Of a stretch of DNA of 64,000 nt, positions 8,320-17,280 are shown piece after piece. The stretch is taken from the NCBI RefSeq assembly GCF_947072475.1, contig NZ_CAMTIA010000009.1, forward strand, positions 1-64,000. The letters are read 5' to 3'. Source of the DNA: an uncultured Deefgea sp. (GTDB taxonomy: Bacteria; Pseudomonadota; Gammaproteobacteria; Burkholderiales; Chitinibacteraceae). A program made the translations under genes and the position numbers. Within the stretch, counting starts at the first letter, position 1; each line of letters opens with the position of its first letter. The notes beneath the pieces are model-generated. The model did no database searches. It saw only the letters and a program-made list of their open reading frames with translations, and was not told the DNA's origin.

Positions 8320-9062
8320 GCGATTTTAAGCCTTGTATTTTGATTCCGGTTTACAACCACGAGCACGCCATTGGCGCGGTGCTTGAGGCATTACGCACGT
8401 TTAATCTGCCCTGCTTACTGATTGACGACGGTAGCAACGCCGCTTGCCGCCATACGCTCAGCACTTTAGCGGCGCAGCAGGCCGATTGGCTGCAAGTACA
8501 GCACTTACCACACAATCTGGGCAAAGGCGGCGCAGTCATGGCGGGATTACGCTGGGCTAAGCAACTAGGGTATAGCCACGCGATACAGATTGATGCTGAT
8601 GGCCAGCATCATACCCCGGATATTTTGCAATTTATCCATACTGCACAGACGCAACCGAATGCGCTGATTGCCGGGCGACCGATTTACGATGCCTCCGTAC
8701 CTAAGGGGCGTTTGTACGGGCGCTATGCCACGCATATTTGGGTGTGGATTAACACTTTGTCATTGCAGATTCAAGACGCCATGTGCGGCTTTCGCGTCTA
8801 CCCGCTGGCCGCAAGCTGCGCCCTGATCGAGCGCGAAGCACTTGGCCGCCGCATGGAGTTTGATATTGAAATCATGGTGCGGCTGTACTGGGCCGACGTG
8901 CCCATCGTGCAATTGCCCACACCAGTGCAATATCCACTCGATGGCGTGTCGCACTTTGCGCTATGGCGCGACAATCTGCTGATCTCACGCCTACACGCCA
9001 AACTGTTTTTTGGCATGCTGTGGCGCAGTCCACGCTTAATTGCGCGCTGGTTTCGCACATGA
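8316..9062 (+). CDS. Family 2 glycosyltransferase
   Basis: A 248-residue GT-A fold glycosyltransferase starting with the nucleotide-binding strand CILIPVYNHE, followed by LLIDDGS and the metal-binding QIDADGQHH motif (DxD-like). There is no long transmembrane region, so it probably acts at the cytoplasmic face of the membrane. It overlaps the upstream ligase gene by four bases. In APE clusters a GT2 enzyme is a standard member and may add a sugar to the lipid anchor; donor and acceptor are not determinable. Its stop codon lies in the first unit of an unusual tandem repeat. Confidence 0.9.
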   Translation: MSDFKPCILIPVYNHEHAIGAVLEALRTFNLPCLLIDDGSNAACRHTLSTLAAQQADWLQVQHLPHNLGKGGAVMAGLRWAKQLGYSHAIQIDADGQHHTPDILQFIHTAQTQPNALIAGRPIYDASVPKGRLYGRYATHIWVWINTLSLQIQDAMCGFRVYPLAASCALIEREALGRRMEFDIEIMVRLYWADVPIVQLPTPVQYPLDGVSHFALWRDNLLISRLHAKLFFGMLWRSPRLIARWFRT

Positions 9063-9143
9063 ATCAAGTACAGCACTTGATCGCCCCTTGGTTTCGAGCA
9101 TGAATCCACTACAGCACTTAATCGCCCTTGGTTTCGCACATGA
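9048..9143 (+). repeat. Tandem repeat of a stop/start gene junction (2.4 units of 40-41 bp)
   Basis: Three spaced copies of TGGTTTCGCACATGA (second copy TGGTTTCGAGCATGA) start at 9048, 9089 and 9129, giving units of 41 and 40 bases. The first two share the inner segment ATGAATC...TACAGCACTT.ATCGCC. Each copy contains an ATGA overlap. The result is two tiny open frames of 14 and 15 codons (9059-9103 and 9100-9147) that link the glycosyltransferase stop to the acyltransferase start through successive overlaps. Confidence 0.9.
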
Positions 9144-10072
9144 GTAAATCGAGCTGGAGCGCGCAAACCGAGCGCGGGGGGCGCATGGCCTTCTGGGGAA
9201 TGAAAAGCATGTTCGCCGCCTACCGTCTTGGCGGTCGGCCGCTGTTTGCACTGATACTTTACCCAGTACTGGCTTGGTTTTTTGTCTTTGGCCCGTCAGC
9301 TCGCCGCGCTTCATTACACTATTTGCGGCAATTAAAGCGGGCAGCACCAGCGCTAAAGTTCACGCCATCGCTGCGATTGAGTTGGCAACACTATTTGAGC
9401 TTTGCCGACACCACGCTGGACAAATTGCGCGTTTGGTCGGGGCAATTTAATCCAAACCAAGTGCACATGCATGGTCAAGCGATGATGCAAGCCCGATTGG
9501 CGCAGCGCCAAGGCGGCATTATGCTCACAGCGCATTTAGGCAATACCGAAGCAATGCAGGCTTTGTCAGAACACATTAGCGAGCTCACGCTCAATGTCTT
9601 GGTGTATACGCAACACGCGCAGCAATTTAACCGTATTTTGGCGGCGCAAGCCGGGACTCACTCGGTGCGGCTAATTCAAGTTGAAGATCTAAACGCCGCC
9701 TTAGCGGCGGACTTATCCGAGCGGGTGGCGCGCGGGGAATGGCTGGTGATTGCCGCCGATCGCGTGCCGGTCAACACCCACACCCGCACGCTCAACGTCG
9801 ATTTTCTGGGCGCGCCGGCTGCACTGCCGCTAGGCCCGCATTTGCTGGCGCTCTTGATGCAATGCCCGCTGGTTTTTGCGGTTTGTCTGAAAGCGGCCGA
9901 TGGCCTGCATGTTTATCTGGAAACGCTCAGCGAAGCGCAAACCATCGCCCGAGCAGCGCGGCAACCTTGGCTACAACAATCAGCACAGCGCTACGCCGAC
10001 CGATTGGCTCACTACTGCCAGCTTGCGCCTTTGCAGTGGTATAACTTTTACTCTTTTTGGCTGCCCCTATGA
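9140..10072 (+). CDS. LpxL/HtrB-like acyltransferase (APE cluster)
   Basis: A 310-residue protein of the lipid A lauroyl/myristoyl acyltransferase family, with a membrane segment near residues 35-52 and the catalytic H132-L-G-N-T-E137 (HX4D/E) motif. It probably transfers an acyl or polyene chain to a lipid acceptor at the inner membrane. I chose the ATG at 9140 within the third copy of the junction repeat; a TTG at 9128 would add four residues. Its end overlaps the ammonia-lyase start as ATGA. Confidence 0.85.
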   Translation: MSKSSWSAQTERGGRMAFWGMKSMFAAYRLGGRPLFALILYPVLAWFFVFGPSARRASLHYLRQLKRAAPALKFTPSLRLSWQHYLSFADTTLDKLRVWSGQFNPNQVHMHGQAMMQARLAQRQGGIMLTAHLGNTEAMQALSEHISELTLNVLVYTQHAQQFNRILAAQAGTHSVRLIQVEDLNAALAADLSERVARGEWLVIAADRVPVNTHTRTLNVDFLGAPAALPLGPHLLALLMQCPLVFAVCLKAADGLHVYLETLSEAQTIARAARQPWLQQSAQRYADRLAHYCQLAPLQWYNFYSFWLPL

Positions 10073-11619
10073 ATCGCCCTGCTGACCGTATTGAATTTGG
10101 CGCTGCACGCCTCACGATTGAAGACATCCTCGCCGTTGCGGCCGGTCATGGCGTGCAATTGTCTAACGACGCCGCCTTCATCCGCCGCGTGCATGCCGGC
10201 AGTCAGTTTCTCGAGCAGCTGCTCGCCGAGCACGGTGAAATTTATGGCGTCACCACCGGTTACGGCGACTCGTGCACGGTGGCCATTCCCGCGCATTTGG
10301 TCGCCGAATTACCGCGCCAACTGTATACGTATCACGGTTGTGGTTTAGGGGCGTTTTTTGATGAGTTTACCGGCCGCGCGATTTTGGCGGTTCGACTGCT
10401 GTCTTTGGCGCAAGGTTATTCTGGCGTGCGCTGGGTGTTGCTGGAACAACTGGCGACATTGATTAACCAAAATCTCGTGCCGGTGATTCCCGAAGAAGGC
10501 TCTGTCGGCGCCAGTGGCGATTTAACGCCGCTGTCTTACGTCGCGGCAGTATTGGCTGGGGAGCGAGATATTTACCGAGATGGCCAGCCATACCCCACTC
10601 AAAAAGCATACACAGAACTTAATATCAGCCCGCTCACGCTAGCGCCCAAAGAAGGCTTGGCCTTAATGAATGGCACGGCGGTGATGACGGCACTGGCGTG
10701 TATTGCCTATCGCCGCGCGGAATATCTGGTGAAATTATGCGCCCGCCTCACTGCGCTCACCTCACTGGCCACCGATGGCAATAGCTATCATTTTGACGCC
10801 AAGCTGTTTTCAGTTAAACCGCATCCGGGGCAAAACGAAGTCGCCGCGTGGATACACGACGATTTACTCGCTGGCGAAGCACCGCGCGAAGGCTTGCGGC
10901 TACAAGATCGCTATTCAATCCGCTGCGCGCCGCACGTCATCGGCGTCCTGGCTGACGTATTGCCGATGCTGCGCCAATTTATCGAAAACGAGCTCAATAG
11001 CGCCAATGACAACCCGATTATCGACGGCGAAGGTGAGCATGTGTTACACGGTGGGCATTTTTACGGCGGGCATATTGCTTTTGCGATGGACAGCTTAAAA
11101 AACTGCGTCGCCAATTTAGCCGACTTAATGGATCGCCAGCTGGCACTATTAGTCGACACCCGCTACAACCATGGTTTGCCGAGCAATCTATCGGGAGCCA
11201 CCGGCGAGCGACGCGCCATTAATCATGGCTTTAAAGCCGTGCAAATCGGCGCTTCAGCATGGACCGCCGAGGCGCTTAAGCTAACGATGCCGGCCAGCGT
11301 ATTTAGCCGCTCCACCGAATGCCACAATCAAGACAAAGTCAGCATGGGCACCATTGCCGCGCGCGACGCATTGCGGGTATTGCAATTGACCGAGCAAGTC
11401 ATCGCCGCCCATGCCTTGGCTGCAGTCCAAGGTGTTGAACTGCGCATCGCCCAAGGCGAGCTTAGCGCCGCGCAATGCGCGCCAGCGGTGAATGCCTTTA
11501 TGGCTGAAGTTCGTACTTTTTCGGCGCATTTAGTTGAAGATCGGGCGCTCGACACCGATTTGCGCGCGGTGATTGCGGCAATTCAAGCGCAAAGTCTCAG
11601 CGTTCCTGGAGCTGCCTAA
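10069..11619 (+). CDS. HAL/PAL/TAL-family aromatic amino acid ammonia-lyase
   Basis: A 516-residue lyase with the self-cyclising A148-S-G150 triad (GSVGASGDLTPLS) that forms the MIO electrophile, the catalytic tyrosine in IYGVTTGYG (Tyr59) and the family NDNP motif. It should remove ammonia from tyrosine, phenylalanine or histidine to give an unsaturated acid. In this cluster a cinnamate or coumarate starter is the natural inference. The substrate-selectivity pair in QLYTYHGCGLG is Tyr-His, unlike the His-Leu of bacterial tyrosine lyases, the Phe-Leu of plant phenylalanine lyases or the Ser-His of histidine lyases. The ATG overlaps the upstream stop. Confidence 0.9.
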   Translation: MNRPADRIEFGAARLTIEDILAVAAGHGVQLSNDAAFIRRVHAGSQFLEQLLAEHGEIYGVTTGYGDSCTVAIPAHLVAELPRQLYTYHGCGLGAFFDEFTGRAILAVRLLSLAQGYSGVRWVLLEQLATLINQNLVPVIPEEGSVGASGDLTPLSYVAAVLAGERDIYRDGQPYPTQKAYTELNISPLTLAPKEGLALMNGTAVMTALACIAYRRAEYLVKLCARLTALTSLATDGNSYHFDAKLFSVKPHPGQNEVAAWIHDDLLAGEAPREGLRLQDRYSIRCAPHVIGVLADVLPMLRQFIENELNSANDNPIIDGEGEHVLHGGHFYGGHIAFAMDSLKNCVANLADLMDRQLALLVDTRYNHGLPSNLSGATGERRAINHGFKAVQIGASAWTAEALKLTMPASVFSRSTECHNQDKVSMGTIAARDALRVLQLTEQVIAAHALAAVQGVELRIAQGELSAAQCAPAVNAFMAEVRTFSAHLVEDRALDTDLRAVIAAIQAQSLSVPGAA

Positions 11620-12083
11620 TGCACGCCATTCACTCACACAGTATTGAAATCACCCCTGCGTTTCATGATATCGACGTGATGGAAGTCGTTTGGCACGGCC
11701 ATTACATTAAATATTTTGAGCTCGCCCGCAGCGCGCTACTGCGCCAATTTGATTATGACTATCCCGGCATGCGAGCGTCTGGCTACGCGTGGCCGGTGAT
11801 TGATTTGCATGTTCGCTATTCGCGCCCAGCCCGCTTTGAGCAAGCGCTGCGCGTTACCGCCAGTATTGTGGAATGGGAAAACCGCTTAAAAATCAGCTAT
11901 CGCATCCACGATGTGGCCAGCGGCCAATTGCTCACCAAGGGCGACACCACACAAGTGGCGGTTGATCTCAGTAGCGGTGAAATGTGTTTTGTTTCGCCAG
12001 AGATCCTGCGGGAGAAATTAGGGCTGCAAGAATTAGATCCGCAAACGTCAGGACCGAAAAAACCAGGACTAGCCCAACCATGA
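11619..12083 (+). CDS. 4HBT-family acyl-ACP/CoA thioesterase
   Basis: A 154-residue hotdog thioesterase with the FHDIDVMEVVWHGHYIKYFE segment that carries the catalytic Asp of the 4-hydroxybenzoyl-CoA thioesterase family. It is expected to hydrolyse acyl thioesters, either releasing the polyene or proofreading stalled carrier proteins. Its ATG overlaps the last base of the lyase stop (TAATG), and its own TGA overlaps the next start. Proline-rich residues at the end lie outside the fold. Confidence 0.88.
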   Translation: MHAIHSHSIEITPAFHDIDVMEVVWHGHYIKYFELARSALLRQFDYDYPGMRASGYAWPVIDLHVRYSRPARFEQALRVTASIVEWENRLKISYRIHDVASGQLLTKGDTTQVAVDLSSGEMCFVSPEILREKLGLQELDPQTSGPKKPGLAQP

Positions 12084-12685
12084 ACCTTCAAGCATTCGCT
12101 CTCGCGCTACTATTACTGGTCGCGCCTGCGCACAGCGCCTTACTCGACGACGTGAAAGCCCGCGTTAGCGTTAAAGACACCTTGCGCGGTGAATTTCGCC
12201 AAGAAAAACGCATCGCCAAGCTCTCCAAACCGCTGCTCGCCAGCGGCCAATTTGTCTATCTAAAGCAGCAAGGTTTGCTGTGGCAAATTGAAAAACCCTA
12301 TGCCTCGGACAGCATCATCACTGCCGATACGCTGATTCAAAGCGTCAATGGCAAAACCATTGTGCGCGTCGATGCCAAATCGCAACCGGCGTATAGCGCC
12401 GTTTCACGGATTTTTATGGCGCTGGTGGCCGGTGATTGGGCGGCTTTAGAGGCGGACTTTGTCATCACTGGCTACGTGGATGGCCAGCGCTGGCAGCTCA
12501 CACTCAAACCCAAAGCAGGACTCTTTGCCAGCTTTGCCAACACGCTGACCCTCACTGGAGCGAGCGTGTTACAGCAAATCGACATCGCCGAAAAAAACGG
12601 CGACAGCACGCATTACACGCTTAGCCAAGTTCGAGCAGCTGGCGCGCTGTCGACCGCTGAACAAAATCAGTTCTTACGCCAATGA
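12080..12685 (+). CDS. LolA-like outer membrane lipoprotein carrier protein (APE cluster)
   Basis: A 201-residue secreted protein. Residues 1-19 form a clear signal peptide ending PAHSA, followed by a LolA-like fold with the recognisable pattern LRGEFRQEKRI and a GLLWQIEKPY strand. It is expected to chaperone a lipid or lipoprotein across the periplasm, which fits delivery of the polyene lipid to the outer membrane. The ATG at 12080 overlaps the thioesterase stop; longer upstream extension would run through that gene. It is a cluster paralogue and not the housekeeping LolA. Confidence 0.85.
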   Translation: MNLQAFALALLLLVAPAHSALLDDVKARVSVKDTLRGEFRQEKRIAKLSKPLLASGQFVYLKQQGLLWQIEKPYASDSIITADTLIQSVNGKTIVRVDAKSQPAYSAVSRIFMALVAGDWAALEADFVITGYVDGQRWQLTLKPKAGLFASFANTLTLTGASVLQQIDIAEKNGDSTHYTLSQVRAAGALSTAEQNQFLRQ

Positions 12686-15081
12686 CGCTAGGTATATCAG
12701 AGAAAGCCAGATTTTATATCTGGTGCAGCGGCATACTGATACTGGGTATTTTGCTAAGCACCCTACTGCAACGCGGCTTGCCCTTGCAAACCAATTTGAT
12801 GGCGATGCTACCGGCTGGCGAGAGCGACCCCGTGGTGCTGGCCGCAGTACAGCAACTTGAGCAGCAATTGGGTGAGCGCAATGTACTACTGATCGGCGCG
12901 CCCACCCGCGAAGCGGCGATGGCCGCCGCCGAGCAAGCGGCCAATAGCTTGACGCAATCGCAGGCTTTTGCCAGCGTGGTGCTGCGCCAGCCGCGAAATG
13001 ATGCGCTAGCCAGCGCCACGGCGTTTCGCTACGCACTGGCTCACCCCGCCACCATTGCGCAATTGCAAACCGGTGAGCTTGACGCTTATTTACAAGCACA
13101 AGCCGCCCAGCTCTACGGCCCACTGGGCAACTTACGCAGCGCGCTACTTGAGCGCGATCCGCTGTTTTTGGCGGGCGATTTAATCGGCCGCCAAGTTGCT
13201 GACGGCGTTGATTTTGATCCGGCCAGCGGCATGGTATTGCTGCGCGGGGAAAACAAATTTTGGGTGCTGATTCAAGCCAAAAGCAACACCCGCGCTTTTG
13301 ACGACAGCGCGTCAGATGAGGCTGCGTCAAATGAGACAGCGCCACAAAAAACCGGCCCCGCACCAACCGCCACAGCGATTTATGCTGCAATTCATAGCGC
13401 CCAAACCGCCAGCGGCGTGGAGGCGCTTGCCGCCGGCGTTGCGCTGCATAGCGATCTGGCGAGCAAAAAAGCCAAAGCGGAAATCAGCCGCATTGGTGTC
13501 GGTTCATGGATCGGCTCGATTTTATTAATGTGGTTGGCGTTTCGCCGCGTTTGGGCTATTGCGCTGTGCTTACTGCCCTTACTGATTGCCACTGGCGTCG
13601 CCATTGTTACCACCGTGTCGATCATGGGCAGCATTCACGTCATGACCTTGGTGTTTGGTGCCAGCTTGATTGGTGTCGCCATTGATTACGGCACGCATTG
13701 CTTTGCCGACAGTCTGGGCGCAGACAAAGATTGGACCATCGCCCAAGCCGTCCAACAATTACGCCCAGCGCTGTTTTACGGCATGTTAACCAGTGTTACC
13801 GGCTATTTGGCGCTGGCCATCGCGCCTTTTCCGGGTTTGCGAGAAATTGCCGTTTTTTCTGCCAGTGGATTAATCGCCGCCTATTTAACCGTGGTGCTGG
13901 CTTTCCCGACCCTGCTAAAAAACTACCGCCCCAACACCAAGGGTATGCGCCTTACCGATTTATTGCTTAAAGCCTATACGCTGATACCCAGCAAAAAATA
14001 TCTTTTACTCTTACTCATTCCCCTGCTCTATGGCTTAAGCCAATTGCGCGCCGATGATCATTTACAGCGCTTTTACACGGTTGACCCGGCGCTGGGGCAA
14101 ATGGAGCAGCGCATCAAAAACTTGTTTCGCCATGCGCCCGAGAGTCAATTTTTCTTAATTGAAGGCCGCAGCGCAGACCAAGTTTTGCAGCGTGAACAAG
14201 CACTACTGGCCAAGCTCAATCCATTGCTGGCCAATAACACCATCAGCGCCACCCGCTCAATATCGCAACATCTACCCGATACCGCCAGCCAAGCGCAGCG
14301 TCTGCACGTTTTAAAAACCGTGCTTTCCACGCCGCAATACAGCGCTTGGCTGCGCGAACTGGGCTTGTCTGAGACGGCCATTCGCGCCGATCAAACGGCA
14401 TTGGCGCAAGCGCAGCCGGTCAATATCGAGCAATGGCTCAATAGCGATTTAGGCCGTGCCGACGCGATGCTCTGGCTGGGGCAAACTGAGCGCGGTTTTG
14501 CCTCTTTGCTCTTGGTGTCCAATATCCAAGATAAAGCCGCGCTGGCGGGTATTTCACTCGATGGCGTGCGCTTTGTCGATAAAGTGAACGATTTATCCGA
14601 ACTCATGGCGCGCTACCGCAATATTGCCTTGCTGCTCACCGCGCTGTCTTTGCTACTGATGGCGGCATTGATGACGCCACGGCATGGCTGGCGCGGGGCT
14701 GCGCTGATTATTTTACCTTCGGTGTTGGCGGCACTGGGCGCGCTGGCGCTGTTTGGCATACTGGGTATGACCTTGAACATCTTTTCGGCCTTTGCCTTGC
14801 TGATCGTACTGGCACTGGGTATCGACTACGCGATTTTTTTTCGCGAGTCTGGCGAAGAAGCGCATCAAGCGATGCTCGGCGTTACACTCGATTCAAGCAC
14901 CACATTGCTGTCGTTTGGGCTGTTGGCGATGTCTAGCCTACCGGCCGCGCAATCATTTGGCATGATGGTGTTATTTGGCGTTACGCTGGCGTTTATTTTT
15001 GCACCAATGGCCAGACTGGCCACCGCGGCCAGTCATCCGGATGAACTACCGTTGCAAGGCGACAAACCGCATGCCGCTTAA
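12682..15081 (+). CDS. MMPL/RND-family lipid exporter
   Basis: A 799-residue transporter with two halves. Each has one N-proximal helix, a large periplasmic loop and a bundle of five to six helices (around residues 270-410 and 640-785). Motifs such as SLIGVAIDYGTHC and LALGIDYAIFFRES are the Asp-Tyr motifs of the proton relay in RND/MMPL pumps. It should use the proton gradient to move the finished lipid out of the inner membrane, handing it to the LolA-like protein encoded immediately upstream. It overlaps that gene by four bases. Confidence 0.9.
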   Translation: MTLGISEKARFYIWCSGILILGILLSTLLQRGLPLQTNLMAMLPAGESDPVVLAAVQQLEQQLGERNVLLIGAPTREAAMAAAEQAANSLTQSQAFASVVLRQPRNDALASATAFRYALAHPATIAQLQTGELDAYLQAQAAQLYGPLGNLRSALLERDPLFLAGDLIGRQVADGVDFDPASGMVLLRGENKFWVLIQAKSNTRAFDDSASDEAASNETAPQKTGPAPTATAIYAAIHSAQTASGVEALAAGVALHSDLASKKAKAEISRIGVGSWIGSILLMWLAFRRVWAIALCLLPLLIATGVAIVTTVSIMGSIHVMTLVFGASLIGVAIDYGTHCFADSLGADKDWTIAQAVQQLRPALFYGMLTSVTGYLALAIAPFPGLREIAVFSASGLIAAYLTVVLAFPTLLKNYRPNTKGMRLTDLLLKAYTLIPSKKYLLLLLIPLLYGLSQLRADDHLQRFYTVDPALGQMEQRIKNLFRHAPESQFFLIEGRSADQVLQREQALLAKLNPLLANNTISATRSISQHLPDTASQAQRLHVLKTVLSTPQYSAWLRELGLSETAIRADQTALAQAQPVNIEQWLNSDLGRADAMLWLGQTERGFASLLLVSNIQDKAALAGISLDGVRFVDKVNDLSELMARYRNIALLLTALSLLLMAALMTPRHGWRGAALIILPSVLAALGALALFGILGMTLNIFSAFALLIVLALGIDYAIFFRESGEEAHQAMLGVTLDSSTTLLSFGLLAMSSLPAAQSFGMMVLFGVTLAFIFAPMARLATAASHPDELPLQGDKPHAA

Positions 15082-15613
15082 CCGCAATTTACCGACAGCG
15101 TCCACCGCGAATACGAGCATCAAGTTGTGGTGGTATCGGCTGAGCATCGCTTGGCTTTGCAGTTGGCTACTGGCGTGCAGTCACGCGCCCCTGCTGCCAG
15201 TGGCGCAATTTACGCCGCTCGCGCAAAGCGAGTTACTCACCATCCACAGTGGCGAGCAAACATTGGCTTTCACCGCCCGAGTCGAAAGTGATGGCCACAC
15301 CTTGCGCGTGGTCGCCATTAGCCCAACCGGACAACGCTTATTTAGCCTCACCCGTGTTGGCGATCAACTCATCACCGAGGCCGGCCCTTGGTGGCCCAAG
15401 TTCATGCCACTGGACGCAGTTTGGCGTGATTTTGAAATCACCCACGCGCCGATTAACGCGGTGCTGCCAGCGCACTGGCAACGTCATCACGAAAACGGCG
15501 TCACGCATTGGTGGTATCGCGGCAAAAAATACGCCGAAGTCAGCCATAGCGCCGGAAAAATTGAGCTAAAGCGCCCCGAGTATGGGTTAAGTATTGAGGT
15601 ATTGCCCGAATGA
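15071..15613 (+). CDS. DUF3261 lipoprotein
   Basis: A 180-residue lipoprotein with a basic N-terminus, a hydrophobic stretch and the lipobox LLAC (about residues 34-37), then a beta-rich domain of the DUF3261 type found in aryl polyene clusters. I chose the ATG at 15071, overlapping the exporter gene by 11 bases; the longer frame upstream is a shadow. It probably sits at the outer membrane as the receiving partner of the LolA-like carrier, an analogy with LolB that is inference. Confidence 0.83.
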   Translation: MPLNRNLPTASTANTSIKLWWYRLSIAWLCSWLLACSHAPLLPVAQFTPLAQSELLTIHSGEQTLAFTARVESDGHTLRVVAISPTGQRLFSLTRVGDQLITEAGPWWPKFMPLDAVWRDFEITHAPINAVLPAHWQRHHENGVTHWWYRGKKYAEVSHSAGKIELKRPEYGLSIEVLPE

Positions 15614-16806
15614 GCACGTATTTAAACAGCCTTGGGCTGATATCCCCCCTCGGTATTGGCCACACCGAAACGATAACCGCACTGCTTGCCGGTCAGCATG
15701 GTTTGACGCCAGCGCCAAGTACGCTGATTGATCGCCCAACTTTGATTGGCGCGGTGTCGGCGCAATTACCCAAGTTGCCGCCGCAATGGGCGCAGTTTCA
15801 CAGTCGCAATAATCAACTGCTGTATGCCGCCAGCCAGCAAATTGACGCCGAAATTCGCGCCGCCATTACCCGCTTTGGCGCGGCGCGTGTGGCGATTATT
15901 TTAGGCAGCAGCACCTCGGGCGTAGCCGAAAGCGAAGCGGCCATCGCCGCGCTAGCGCGTGGCGAAGCAGCACCAGCAGACTACAGTTATTTGCGCCAAG
16001 AAATGGCCGATCCGGCGCGGTTTTTGGCCGAGCTGTATCAAATTCAAGGCCCAGCGTATGTGATTTCGACCGCCTGCTCCAGCAGTGGCCGAGCCTTTAT
16101 CGCCGCGCGCCGACTGCTTAACATGGGTCTGGTCGATGTGGTGATTTGCGGTGGCGTAGATAGCTTGTGCCAGCTCACACTCAATGGTTTTGCGGCATTA
16201 GAGTCGATCAGTGCAGCGCAATGCCAGCCGTTTCATGCTAAGCGCGATGGCATCAATATCGGCGAAGCGGCTGCGCTGATGCTGATGAGCCGAGAGCGTG
16301 GCCCTGTGCAACTACTCGGTTGCGGCGCCAGCAGCGACGCACATCATATTTCAGCGCCCCATCCGCAAGGACATGGCGCAGTCGCCGCCATGCGCGCCGC
16401 GCTCAACGATGCGGCATTGCCCGCGAAGCAAATCGATTACCTAAACCTACATGGCACAGCAACGCCATTAAATGATGCCATGGAAAGCGTGGCGGTGCGG
16501 GATGTATTTGCTGGGTATTTACCGCCAAGCAGCAGCACCAAATCGCTCACAGGACATACCCTGGGGGCGGCTGGTGCCATTGAAGCGGCGTTTTGCTGGC
16601 TGCTGTTGCAGCCCTCACTCAACCCTTTGCAACAACTGCCCGCCCCCTTTTGCAACAATGATGACGGTAACGGGTTTGACCCAGCCTTACCCCCACTGAA
16701 CTGGGCTCAAGCGGGACAAAGCTATGCGCTGCACACGGCGATGAGTAATTCCTTTGCCTTTGGCGGCAATAATGTCAGCCTGATCTTGCAGCGAGTCCCT
16801 ATATGA
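15610..16806 (+). CDS. Beta-ketoacyl-ACP synthase, catalytic (APE cluster)
   Basis: A 398-residue KAS I/II-type condensing enzyme with the Cys-His-His triad: C156 in STACSSSG, H281 in NLHGTATPLND and H316 in LTGHTLGAAG. It should extend carrier-bound chains with malonyl units. In characterised APE systems one catalytic ketosynthase (ApeO) forms a heterodimer with the chain length factor encoded at the start of the operon; this gene is a candidate partner. It overlaps the lipoprotein gene by ATGA. Confidence 0.9.
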   Translation: MSTYLNSLGLISPLGIGHTETITALLAGQHGLTPAPSTLIDRPTLIGAVSAQLPKLPPQWAQFHSRNNQLLYAASQQIDAEIRAAITRFGAARVAIILGSSTSGVAESEAAIAALARGEAAPADYSYLRQEMADPARFLAELYQIQGPAYVISTACSSSGRAFIAARRLLNMGLVDVVICGGVDSLCQLTLNGFAALESISAAQCQPFHAKRDGINIGEAAALMLMSRERGPVQLLGCGASSDAHHISAPHPQGHGAVAAMRAALNDAALPAKQIDYLNLHGTATPLNDAMESVAVRDVFAGYLPPSSSTKSLTGHTLGAAGAIEAAFCWLLLQPSLNPLQQLPAPFCNNDDGNGFDPALPPLNWAQAGQSYALHTAMSNSFAFGGNNVSLILQRVPI

Positions 16807-17270
16807 ACCACCCACACTATTTACCGCATGAGGTCTTGCCCCATGCCGCACCAATGATTTTGCTCGATCGCATTATTCAATTTGATGCACACAGCCTGAC
16901 TGCGGCGCTGACCGTGCCAGCCGATAGCCTATTTAATGATCCGATACTGGGCGGTGTGCCGGCTTATGTCGCCATTGAATACATGGCCCAAGCGATTGCC
17001 GCCCTTGATGGCTGCCATGCGCGGCGCAGCGGCCAAGCGCCAAAAATTGGTTTTTTGTTGGGCACGCGGCACTTTGCAAGCAATGTGCCCTGCTTTAAAC
17101 CGGGCACGCAGCTCACGATTTGCGTTAACGAAGTGATCAAGGGCGATAATGGCATGGCGGTGTTTGCCGCCAGCGTGAACGGCGTAACAACCGACGGGCA
17201 AGTCATTGCAGTGAACGCGCGGATTAATGGCTTTCAACCCGAAAACCCAAGCGACTTTTTAAGCAATTAA
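16803..17270 (+). CDS. ApeP-type hotdog dehydratase
   Basis: A 155-residue single hotdog-fold protein with the LPHAAPMILLDRI segment (candidate catalytic His13-14 region) and the AIEYMAQAIAA helix, matching the ApeP family of 3-hydroxyacyl-ACP dehydratases. In characterised systems ApeP pairs with ApeI to form an active dehydratase; here the ApeI partner is the C-terminal domain of the fused ligase. It overlaps the ketosynthase gene by four bases and is followed 10 bases later by the reductase. Confidence 0.87.
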   Translation: MNHPHYLPHEVLPHAAPMILLDRIIQFDAHSLTAALTVPADSLFNDPILGGVPAYVAIEYMAQAIAALDGCHARRSGQAPKIGFLLGTRHFASNVPCFKPGTQLTICVNEVIKGDNGMAVFAASVNGVTTDGQVIAVNARINGFQPENPSDFLSN

Positions 17271-17280
17271 GCGAACAACC

